Positions 1 to 64,000 of a DNA stretch of 64,000 bases are shown here, in pieces. The position numbers were made by a program, and so were the translations under genes. Origin of the DNA: Ascaris suum (Eukaryota > Nematoda > Chromadorea > Rhabditida > Ascarididae); assembly GCA_013433145.1 (NCBI GenBank), contig CM024180.1, positions 6,948,001-7,012,000 on the forward strand, written 5' to 3'. Positions within the stretch are counted from its first letter, which is position 1. Each line of letters opens with the position of its first letter. The notes under the pieces are model-generated. The model was not told the origin of the DNA, ran no database searches, and saw nothing but the letters and a program-made list of their open reading frames with translations.

Positions 1-2569
1 CCTCGTTCACTACACTAGAAAGCATGTTATTTTTCTACCACTTAGTCCTTGTTTTCTTCGCATTCTTTCATGATGAATTCCATCTTGATATGTTTTTTGA
101 TCGGTCATTTGCAGGTCACTTAATGGTACTCCTGGTTTAATGTTGAGGTTATATAGTATATGCGCATTCTATCTTGATTACCTTACTACCATATTATCAA
201 AATGTTGTAATATACCGAAAAAGAATGAAATCAGCAGCATAAGTTCTCAAATAATAAAAACTTCATCTTATAAATTAGGAATGTTAATGCATAGGGAGCG
301 GCTTTTATCCATACTGCGTCGATAGATATTTGCATATCATTTTTAGAATTGCGGTTGAATAAGCTACTCTTCATATTGATCAATTTCGTATAAAAAATTC
401 ATTATTCTTCAGATCAATTCTATGTGAAATTAGGTAAAAAAAATATTTTTTTAAAAAATGATTGTCGAGAAATTATTTTTATAGTATTTTTAACTATTAT
501 AAATAAATATTAAGTTAAAAAAATATATAAGTAGCTTAAAAAATATTTGTAATATTTTCCTTGATTGAACTTTTTTCTTGTTTATTTTCTTGAAAAGAGG
601 TTTTTCTTTTTAATGATTGATGCAGCTGTCATAATGATCGTCATTCGTCGTACTACAATTATGCGTAATTTGTGCACAATTGTCATATGAAGGTTTTCGA
701 TGATTTATTGCTGCTTTTAATTGTTCACCTCGATTATATACTCAAAAACGTTTCCGAAGTAATATTTAGGATTTGTTGTAGAAAGTTTATTGCCTCTACT
801 CGATAATTTTTATTCGGGACAAGTTGGATGAGGCAAATGGCCAAAACGGAAAGCCATAACCATAAAAAGCACCTAGAACGCTAATCCGCTTGGTTAATTT
901 GAGAGAATTTGCCATACTAAAAAACGGATCGCCGGAAAATACCGGAAACCGGAAAAAATTATTCGTCACTACTTTATAGTAGCTTATGGTCTAAGCAGTA
1001 TATGCAGTTTTTTCAAGTGGTGAACAGCATGCGTGGTCGTTTACGCGAGTCGATTAACACTGCATGTATAGAGAGCGCTTATTAATAGTAGTTGTAAATG
1101 TAAGATCGTCCAAAAGTTAGACTCGACAGAGTGAACGCATCCTGAGTTCTGGAACTTAAGCTTGACTAAAGAAATTAGTAAAGATGTGACCGGAAAAACT
1201 CAAAATTAGTGTGTGGGTCCCATTTTGAAGGGATCTCTTTTTCCCTCAAGCAAATTTTTTTCCTGCTGCATATCGTTTCAAACGATCTTTCCTAATTGAT
1301 CGATGATTTCATTTGAAATTCAGGCTAATATTCATAATTATTTCTCATAAGCTGGAAGAGATAAGGCGAGAGAGGGGGATTTTATTCATACTAGAAAGCA
1401 TAAAATACGATAGATTTCTATAATCACTAGTGGCATTTTAATGAATCGTTTAATTATCCTAATTTTATACCTTTTTTTTGTAAAATCTGATATTCCTTTT
1501 GAGGGATCACATTCAATAAGATGAAACCGTAGGAATCGTTTTATGTTTAAAAGTATCAATTTTCGAATCACATAAACGCTTCAATAAAAATAATAATATT
1601 TCCTCATGTGATGAAAGAAAAAGAAAAGCATCGAATGAATTAAATATGAATAAATATTTTTAAAATATAATTGAGATTTAAAAATATTAGTGCGATTCAA
1701 TAAGCTATCGTTACGAATGATCACGAAACAAAATTAAAAAATGCTAATCGCAATATGCAAATTAACGAAACTTCATCAACTCTGAGATTATCCATAGAAT
1801 GGGTGGTGTTCCAAGTGAGATGATCGCAATTAGGCATTCAACAGGAAGAATTACATAATCCATCTCATCTTATGGATTTGAGCATTCATTTACCTATAAT
1901 ATTATGCACTCACAAGGTTGGATCTAGTGCTTGTTATGCTTTATCCGTCTTTCAAGTTCTTTTGCTGAGGTTCGTAATCCCTATTAATTTCTCTCATTCG
2001 ATCTGAGTTTCAACGATTCGAATATAATTTTATCTGTTCTACGTGATATCTATCTTCCAACATGTTATTTCTGAACCTTTTCGTAAGATTGATTTCTGCA
2101 TCCCACTTCCCTTCCTTCCTTTATCTTTTTCCTCCTCCTCGGAAATACTGTCAAAGAAACATTTTCACGATACCTTTTAAGAGTTGAGAGAGACTTCTTT
2201 CATTCTGTTTAAAAAAAAAAGTAAAGCTAAAAGTAAAGAAAAAAACATTTACAAATGCTTATAATATATAATAATGCAAGTCTTTTTTTTTTTCAATTTT
2301 TGCTATTCTTTGCAAATATATTCGTGCTATTTCATTGAATGATCAAATTTTCTTGCTTTTTTTTGGTACTCTTTCGCGGAAAATTTTCTCCACAGCAATT
2401 ATGGTTGTACTTATTTTCTCATTGTTCTGCTCAATCGTTGATAATTTCATTTTATTTACATTTATCTCATTATTTTTCATTAATATTTTCAGCTCTAAAT
2501 TTTACATTTATTTTAATTTAGTCTAATTTTGTTTGGTCGAAATTGTGATTGTTGTTTTTCCCGTTCGTA

Positions 2570-2887
2570 TTACTTAGCGATTCGGCAAGGACATTGCCAT
2601 TGAGGAATTGGTGGATCCGCTTTGCGTATGACAGTGGGGTACTTAACGGTGCCCTCACTTCCTTTCCATCTTTCGGCGCTTTCATATTCGACGTTGTCTG
2701 AAGGCGCTCTTAACGTTGAAGAACGTCCTTCTTCAGCGAGCATTTCACCACATTGAATTGCCCTCTTTGCCTCCGCATTTTTGCATCGCTTCTTACCTCC
2801 CAATGCAATCCACACATAGTGAGTTGAGCACTGTTGCACGTTACTGAGCGAATTCTGATCCATTTTGTAGGTGTTTAAATTGTTCAT
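2570..2887 (-). CDS. Possible small hypothetical protein (105 codons)
   Basis: An open frame on the minus strand with ATG at 2887 and a second in-frame ATG eight codons later, preceded by ACAAA. The stop is at 2570. The base composition is less AT-rich than the surroundings, and the peptide is mixed, with no low-complexity bias; it has several cysteines and ends in a Pro- and Cys-containing tail (IPQWQCPCRIAK). I recognise no domain, signal peptide or membrane segment. It could be a small single-exon gene, a terminal exon of a minus-strand gene, or chance. A protein search and RNA-seq on this strand would decide. Confidence 0.25.
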   Translation of the reverse strand: MNNLNTYKMDQNSLSNVQQCSTHYVWIALGGKKRCKNAEAKRAIQCGEMLAEEGRSSTLRAPSDNVEYESAERWKGSEGTVKYPTVIRKADPPIPQWQCPCRIAK

Positions 2888-5200
2888 CTCATTGTAAATG
2901 ATTTCTGTCTGTTTTCTTTTCTTTTTATGAATTTCTATGAGATATTTTATCTTTGTTTTTTTTTCGACTATTTTGTAATAATTGTAAATCCGAGTTCCAT
3001 TTGCCGCTCATGTTGAAAAAGCTATTGATAAAGATACAAATTGTTATCAATGGAGCGTATTAGCTCTTTTATTCTTTCTTCTTGCAGAGGTAGCGCAGTT
3101 TTCGTTTTTTTGTTACCATAAGATTTCAAATTCGAATCGATGAGGCAAAATTGCTAAAGATCAACTTGAAAACTAATATTTTTGGCTAATATCTATTTCT
3201 TAGTGAACTTCGTTTTGACTTGATCGATTACATTACATGCACAATAGAATTGATAGTACTAGAATATCAAATAACAACAAGCAAGAGCGCCTCGGTTGAT
3301 CTTTTTGAATCCGGAACTGGAAGGTAGATCGTCCATTTTTCAGAAGTATTTTCATTCATCGTAAAACGATGAACATTTTCTATTACGCTAATTAACTGGA
3401 TGTATGTCCGATAAGAGATCCTGTCAATATTCTAGATTTATTCCACATATTCAATTCTATTTCATGCTTGTATCCGATAGACTGGAAGTTTTATGGAAGC
3501 TGTTATTTACGGACTCTATCATCAGGGAGTTTCTCTCCATAGGGCCTTCATTAGCTTAACGGATAAACCATCATCTCTAAGAGTGAACGATATCCTCCGC
3601 TCGCATCCTTCTTCTGATAGAGGGATATTTTCCCGGAAAGCTGTCGTGCTTATCAGTGTACTCACTATGTGATCATCGCTTGTGCCTTAGGAAGAATGTA
3701 GTTCATGACCTTCGTTCCCGAAGTTGTTCCCAATTACAAGTTGTTTATTCGATGCGAATGGGCACTTTATTCGTGAGGGTCGAGTACGTAGGTGAGGGCA
3801 AACCTTACGATGGCAATTCATCACCTCATTTCCAGTGTTACATTGGCTTTAACGATCTTTTTATGCTTGTTTCTCTTGTTTCTCACAATTTATTTATATT
3901 CTTTTCTCATAATTTCATTCTATATTGTCACGCATCAAATATATTCTCGTTGATATTACTTTTCTTTGGCATTGTTAATCGACTTTCGTATTTCTTCGAA
4001 AATCTTTCACTATTCTCTTACAATTATTTCTCTCATTTTCATCATATATTAACGCATACTATATTCATATTCAATATTCCACTTTATTATCAACAAAATT
4101 ACATATGCTAATAAAATTTGAATTTTTCTTCTATTCAATTATCTTTCTTTTGACTATTTATACTCTTATAGTCTTGTTAATAGTTAGAGTTTTGCTTCTT
4201 ATAGAGGAAATAGTCTTTGAAATTCGATTTAATTTTCGCCTTTTTATAAATTGAAGAAACAAATTTTTTATTGATTCTATTTTACAATTATGGACACATG
4301 AAGAAATTATTATGTTAATATTTTTTAAAATTCATATCGAATTACTTATACAAAATGTTACTTATACTTATATTTACAGATATTACTGATAACTCATTTA
4401 TATTCCTTATATATTTAAATTATATTACTTATATTTACCGTTTATATATTTATATGCGATTTTCACTTTTATTAAAACGTCAACTAATAAGGCAGCAATT
4501 AATGATAATTGGATTATCCCATTAAAAAAATTTTTTTTCTCTTTAATTTAATTTTTTTTTTTTTTGTGGGAAGAAATTCAAACGAGAACATTTGAAAGTA
4601 CCCGGAAGAAATAGAGGAAATGATGAAATTTCTATCATTATCGTTTTCATTGTTTGCACGATGCATTGCGGCGATAATTCATTTCTATGTTGATCCTCTC
4701 AAAACCTATTGAACTTAAAATCTATCTCTCAAACTTCAAATTTTTCTTTTCAACCATAAAACTTGGCAAGAAGCCAATAGAATCGATTTTTCATACGCTC
4801 TAAAATGGCACATTATCCCTATCTACTTTTGCATAGTCAGGAGAGAGTGGATATGAATTTATGGAATTGATATGTTTTTGAGAAAACTGTTTAGTTAACA
4901 ACTATTTGCAGTCTTCCTATCCGAGCGTTTCTTTTCGTCTCACAATTATATTTTTAAGTTTTTTTTTAAAAAATTTCCCGCATTTTTTTCAATATTTTTT
5001 TTCTATGTTTTCGTTTCAAGTTTAATCCATAAAGTGAATAAATTTAAATAAATTTTTATATACAATATAAATAAGTTTTGTTGCATTCAAATAATAAAGC
5101 AATAAATAAGTTTTCTTTCATTAATATGTAAATTTTGGCGTTTCCTCGTTTGTTACATTGTAAAATCGATTCAATAATTGTTGTTGTGAATATTTTTTTG

Positions 5201-5335
<135 letters not shown>

Positions 5336-7253
5336 CTTTTCTATACGTTCATTTCATAGTATTTAGCATAAACGTTCCATCTCACAGGTAGACTAAATTG
5401 CGATAGTTCAAATTTGTTGTATTTTTCCCTGTTGCAGGTAGGTCGTCAGAGACAACAACGTTTTCTCTAAACATTTTCACCTTCTGCACAACATTGATTT
5501 CATCTATCTAGACTACGGTTTATCGGTAGGGATTTGTTTCTTTTTAGTGATAGCGGGGTGAAGCCGAAAGAGGGGAAGAGAATAAGTGCCAGCTACTCGT
5601 TAAAGCATTCACTTTAGCTCTTCCAATCGCCTTGTTTGATTACTCTGTATACACATAAAGTCATTCCGTAAACATTTCTTTACAGTATCTACACACTGCA
5701 CAGTGCGTCTACGGTATTTCATGTAAATTCCAGGTTGTCATCGATGAAAAAATGAATCGAAATTTGGCATTGTGCCAATTTTATTTGAATTTTTTCAAGT
5801 GAATCTCAGTTATTTTCGTTGAATTTTACTCGACATCATTGAAACATTTGAACTTCACATCAAATGTTGTATTTTTTGTGAGGAAGTTGGAAGCTATTGG
5901 CGCTGTTAGCGAGAATATTTTATTATTGGGTCCGGTTGCATGAAGTCCGACTACCCCTTCAGATGCTAATTTCCTTTGTTTGTTATTCGCTTATTAGGAC
6001 TTCAATTTTCTGTCTTTATTGTTATTGTAACTATTTTTTTTTAATCTTTATTCTCACCATTATTGTTGTTGTTGGCGTAATGCTTGTTATTGGCTAACTT
6101 CATTGGCTGGCAACTATATTCGAATCTATTTCGAGAAGCACGAGCTGCAAGTTTCAGTGAATAGACGGTGAATTAAGCCTAGGGTCATTAGTCACTCAAT
6201 CGCATTAAACATTCAGATCTTAGTTAGTGCATTTGAAGGTTTATTTTTTCGAGAGACCTTTCTTGGCTTATTTTTTCCTGCAAAAAATATTTAAATAATA
6301 GTCGGTCAATTCCTATATCATCATATACTTGTCTTTGTATCCTCTCTATCGAACTATTCTTTTCTTAAAGATAATGTAATGAAGGAGAGCACCTCCACGA
6401 ACTTCTTTCTTCCTCGAGGAGAAATTGTGCTTAATTGCCTGCGTCAATATGTATGTTCGTTCGATGTGTATATGCGTACATACATGGGTGCATTTATTGT
6501 GTATGCGCATGTGTGCGTCTGCGTGCGCCATAACCTTATTTTTGATTGCTGGAAAAAGTGGCACATTGTGTTCAATTTATCTCGCATCCTAGGTACCCCT
6601 CATAAGATGATCCTGAAAGACCTTTAGGAGGTTCGAAAGTGCGGAAACATTAGAATCGCCATTATTAATTTGTCAACAAAACGAGTGAGATCGAAATCAG
6701 GATGGAGGACTCAATCTGTGAACCTGATACCTCAGTTATGCTGAGCTTCGTCCATCCAATTTTGCGTAAGAAGAAAAGCTGACCGGTACATTAGGATCAC
6801 AGTATCGTTTACGGACCGGATGCAACTGAAATCTTGAAATGTGGCCTCCATCGTAACCGAAATGTTTCTCCTTCCTCCCTCTCAAACCTTTTTATGTCCA
6901 TCGTTCGATAAAACGATGGAGAGAAACACACACGGCCACTGCGAATATGTTTGAAATTTGATTGCATTGTAATAATTTCACTAAATTTGAGGTTCATTTC
7001 ATCAGAAGAATGGAGGATATTTAAAATCCAACTTAAGCTGAAGTTATTATCATATTTCCTCATATCCTTATTACTTCATTTTTTTCACATACAAGAAAAT
7101 GTTATTTTTTGCATGGAAATCTAAGTACTTCTCGACGAGAGCAAACCTATTTGCATTTAAAGACAACCGGTTGTCCACAATATTTGCTCATTGGCGGTTT
7201 AAATTTCCACGTATAATTTTCAAACGAATTGAGATTGAAAAAATTTCTTTCAG

Positions 7254-27392
<20,139 letters not shown>

Positions 27393-27892
27393 TAGTTTAA
27401 GCGTTTTTTTTTCTCGTATTGCTATCGCTTTTCTTGAAATTATCAATGCAAATATATTGCAATATTCGATTGCAAATATTGCAACATATTGTAAAGTTTC
27501 GGCTGAATTAATTGCGTTGAGCGTAGATTGCCAAAAAATTTTCTGCTGCTTGTCTCTTTTCCTATAAATTCATCAATCTTGGGAGGAGAATTGCAAGATC
27601 TCAACCATTCTAATCGATGCTTCCGATCGGGAAATACTCTTGAGGCCGAATATCTCGACTAATCCGATTGGAATTGCATCCATTCAACTAGACAGCATTT
27701 ATGAAAGGATGGGATGACGCTATTAAGGAAAATCGCTTTTACATTATGCACGTGAACTCTGATGCATATGAAAGTGTTTGAGGTGAATCTGCGTTTTCCG
27801 TAGTTTATAATATTATGGATTAGCACAAATGCAGCTCTATTGTGAAACTAGGGAAGAGAAAGATAGATATGTGTATCCATTGACGGGGTAAT

Positions 27893-27906
27893 GGGGGGGG
27901 GGGGGG
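27893..27906 (+). repeat. Poly-G tract
   Basis: Fourteen consecutive G residues about 500 bp after the Shank stop codon. Confidence 0.94.
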
Positions 27907-27988
27907 TGGAGAGAGGAAGTAATGTGGAAATAGCGTTCTTCTAAAGATTTTCCAATCGTTGCTTCATTTCAAAAAAAAAGGTGAAAAC

Positions 27989-27994
27989 AATAAA
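27989..27994 (+). terminator. Candidate poly(A) signal for the Shank gene
   Basis: AATAAA about 600 bp after the stop codon. This is a canonical hexamer, but AT-rich DNA gives it often by chance, and no other evidence ties it to the gene. Confidence 0.25.
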
Positions 27995-28619
27995 TTATGG
28001 CGTAATAATGTGAGAGATTATAGTTCACCATATTTAATTTTTTATGAAATATTGGCCTTTAAATTTTCTTTACTTAAGATAATCTATACTATTTTCACTT
28101 TGTTTTTTTTTTCTATTTTTTTCTATCTCACGCATTTCCTATTACCATTCGATGAGAATATATGGGCTTATACTACAATTGGTGAGGTTCATTTCGATCC
28201 AACATTTATTTTAGAAATATCGTTGAAAATAACCGATTTAGGTCTCAAAAAAATTGTTATGGTAATCATTATTTTCGTTTCATCTTTTTTCTTTCGTATA
28301 CGAAATTTTTAGCTATTTTATCTCTGTTTCTGTTTTTTTCTCGTATTTTTTCGCTCTGAGTTTACAATATTATAAAATTTATCGTAGAGGTTGATCACAA
28401 CTTTAAAGCCTTAGTGCAACTTAATAATAACTAATTTTTTTATGCAATGCATATTTATGGGATGAAAATATACAGCGAAAATGATGTTTCTATTATATTG
28501 GCTGCTATTGCTTATTTTGCATATGTAATTTTGTGCTGTGATATATGTGCCTCATTTATGCTCATGAGTAGTTCGGTGTGAATATATCCGTGACCATTAT
28601 CTCCTTATGTTAAGCTTAT

Positions 28620-28745
28620 GCGCTCTTTACTTTACCCCATTCCCCCAACCCCACTCCTTCCCATCGATATCTTCCTCTTCATACCTCCTTCTTCCCCCTC
28701 CTTTCCCCTTCCTCCTCCTTCTCCATTCGGCTCCTCTTTTCGTTC
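28620..28745. repeat. Pyrimidine-rich stretch
   Basis: About 125 bp almost entirely C and T on the + strand (TCCTCCTT-type repeats), between the two genes. It is low-complexity and could form a triplex. Confidence 0.7.
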
Positions 28746-30517
28746 GATTTGTATTTGTCTAATAGACATTTAACTTTAGCACTATGGTTTTCTTTTTTTT
28801 GATTCCTTATTTGTCTCTTCTCTCTCTTCATTTATTATATACATCTAGTAAATTTTTTCATATCTATTGTATTTTCCTATGTGAACTTTGCGTTTTGTTT
28901 TGACGCCTCTTGTCAATTATCATTTGAAATGTTTTATTTCTTTATTCGAATATTTGTTATTAATATCGTGCAAAAAAAAAACTTATCATTTTATCAATAA
29001 AACTTTATAAATCGATATTTTCTATGCATTAAACAAATTTAATTTTTTATGCATAATAATTTTTTTTCTTTCTTAATAGGTAAATTTTTTAATTAGAATA
29101 TGATTGCGACGAAGATGATAATTGATAAAAAAAATTAATTATAGAAATTCAAAATTATAGAAGAAAATTTTTTTTCCTCATTATAGGAGAAAAAAAAAGT
29201 TAATAGAAATCTATATAACGCATTAATTAATAAATTAAAATTAGTGTATAAGTTCATCTATCCTAATAGACAAATTACTAAAAGTTAATAAACGAAATTT
29301 TTTACGGATTTTAGTATTTTTCACTTATTTACCTCACGAATTAAAGCGAATGATCTATGCATCTCTTATCTCTTCATGGTGGATATATATCAAAGGTTTA
29401 TTGAATAATTGTTCCTAAAATTAGATTAGCAACTATATAGTAATGCATTTGCATATTATACATACGTACAATACCTTAAACTTTTATTAATTTTATTTGG
29501 TATATTGTTATGGAATGTTCCAGCTTAGTTCGAATAATTTATTTAAAGGCTCTTCTAGTAGTACTTCTTCGTCAGTATTTTCCACCAAATCTCGAATGAT
29601 ATTTGCCTTTGCTCGACGATAGATTCAATAGCTAGCATAGACCATATGAATATTGCTCTACCGGCGAAATTAACCTAAGAGCGATGACCTCAAACATCGA
29701 CGTTCACGCTTATCGATCATTTATCACTATTAGTATTACTATTACTTTCGCTTATGTTACATTATCGTATTATTCGACGATAGGAATTTTTATTTTGTTA
29801 TTTTCTACTTGTAATTTTTGAATATATTTTTTCACCTAAAAACATTTTGAATATATTACAGTGGTTATATTTAATTTTTTTTTTCAATAATCTTAGATTT
29901 TGACTCTTCTTTATTATTAGTATTTCTATGGTTTATAATTTTTCATTTTTATAATTTAGTATAACCTTCGAGAGGATTTTTTTTCATTTTACGGGTACAT
30001 TTTCAATTCAACTTTCATCTGTTAAGGGTATTTCGATACTTCACTTTTGGCTTCCACTTTTTAACATCTTGTATTGACTTTTGATAATAAACATATTTTA
30101 TTTATACCAAAACCCATTAGAATTGAGTCGCATATAATATTCTAACCTGTAAGGTAGTTATATCTTAATATCTAGGTAAGTCTATACACGTAGAGGTTCG
30201 TTTGTAGTGGTGGTATCATTAATCGTCAGTATTATGCGGCCTTCCCCCATGTCTACCTTTAATATCTTATTATTGCTGGTCGCATGGAACCCTTCTTTAA
30301 GTCTTCGGCGAAAACTTTTGTGCTACTAAAGAAATAGGAAGTGTCCGTAAAAGAAAGACAACGGACTACGGCGATGAGATAGATTCTACAGTTTATGATT
30401 TCATGTTTATTATGCATTCTTAATGTACATTTTATCGACAGATTTTTCCATTTCTTTTCCTTTCTATTCCTTTCTTCGTGCGTAATTAAGTTGCCTACGC
30501 ACCTTCTCGTATAACAG

Positions 30518-63651
<33,134 letters not shown>

Positions 63652-63684
63652 ATTTTTTTTCAACGATTCTAAAATGTATGCATC

Positions 63685-63690
63685 AATAAA
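63685..63690 (+). terminator. Candidate poly(A) signal of the chitin synthase gene
   Basis: AATAAA 34 bp after the stop codon. It is a canonical hexamer with a suitable position for a short 3' UTR, common in nematodes. The 300 bp that follow hold no supported gene. Confidence 0.55.
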
Positions 63691-64000
63691 ATTGAAAGTG
63701 TTGAGAAGATGATTGGAAAGTTTCAATGAATTTTTCAAAAAATATTTGCTATTGTTTTCTCTCTTTTTTTTTTGGCTATTCAAATTATGTTTAGGTGAAG
63801 GATGAGGAATTGAAAGAATTAGAGCTGAAATATTCCCTAAGAGATGCACTTCTAATTTTTCATTTTCTTTGGCTTCAAAAATTTTCAATATATTTTCCTA
63901 ATCGTTTGTATAAATATTATGTTTTTTTTAAAAAAAAAACCTTTTTACCTATTAAAATGCCCATAATTATTGCTTACAATTCATTAAATCGTTTCGCTTC

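Larger units (their letters stand above)
27393..30517. other. Intergenic region between Shank and chitin synthase
   Basis: About 3.1 kb of AT-rich DNA after the Shank stop. It contains a 14-G run (27893-27906), a pyrimidine-rich stretch (about 28620-28745) and a candidate AATAAA at 27989-27994. It should hold the promoter and first exon or exons of the chitin synthase gene, but I could not identify them. Confidence 0.55.

Noticed and set aside
3480..4111. Open frames of 59 and 151 codons near 3.5-4.1 kb
   Set aside because: The second half is Phe/Ser/Ile-rich AT sequence, neither frame shows an ankyrin or Ubl-like pattern, and no splice phase connects to 7254.
27959..28312. 117-codon open frame after the Shank gene
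   Set aside because: It starts at TTG, is dominated by Phe, Ile and Lys as expected from AT-rich DNA, and has no recognisable domain or supporting splice context.

Overview
The window is nuclear DNA of an animal, and most likely of a parasitic nematode with an AT-rich genome. The basis is two animal gene families split into many small exons, with introns that usually end in TTTCAG or a close variant, strongly AT-rich introns and intergenic DNA, and no bacterial-style gene packing. The species cannot be fixed from the sequence. A spirurid or filarial-type nematode is my best guess, and it is only inference.

Two large genes lie head-to-tail on the + strand. The first (7,254 to 27,392) encodes a Shank-family postsynaptic scaffold, the equivalent of C. 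elegans shn-1. Eighteen exons join in one unbroken frame of 1,038 codons plus stop: the C-terminal ankyrin repeats, a PDZ domain split over two exons, a long Ser/Pro-rich linker with a 16-proline run, and a C-terminal SAM domain. The exons for the N-terminal part (the Ubl-like region and first ankyrin repeats known in the family) were not found in bases 1 to 7,253, so the model is 5'-partial.

The second gene (about 30,518 or 33,504 to 63,651) encodes a family-2 chitin synthase. At least 33 exons build an N-terminal transmembrane cluster, the catalytic domain (LDGDVDF, SPGCFSLFR, EDRW and QRRRW motifs), a second transmembrane cluster ending in WGTRE, a coiled coil, a further transmembrane pair, and a long basic, low-complexity tail. 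Exon phases fit throughout except at two places, near 44,715 and 55,102, where the reading frame needs one extra T. These are either two homopolymer errors in the assembly or real inactivating lesions. They are the most important items to check.

Bases 1 to 7,253 and 27,393 to 30,517 hold no gene I can support. The introns carry six long (TA)n arrays, a (GA)n array, many G or C homopolymer tracts, a three-copy 24-bp repeat and a degenerate trinucleotide tract. I saw no rRNA, tRNA, CRISPR array or recognisable transposon. The two proteins act in different tissues and pathways (synaptic scaffolding; chitin synthesis for eggshell or pharynx), so their adjacency suggests only chromosomal linkage. 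I did not find a convincing novel biological system; the unusual observations are listed as findings.
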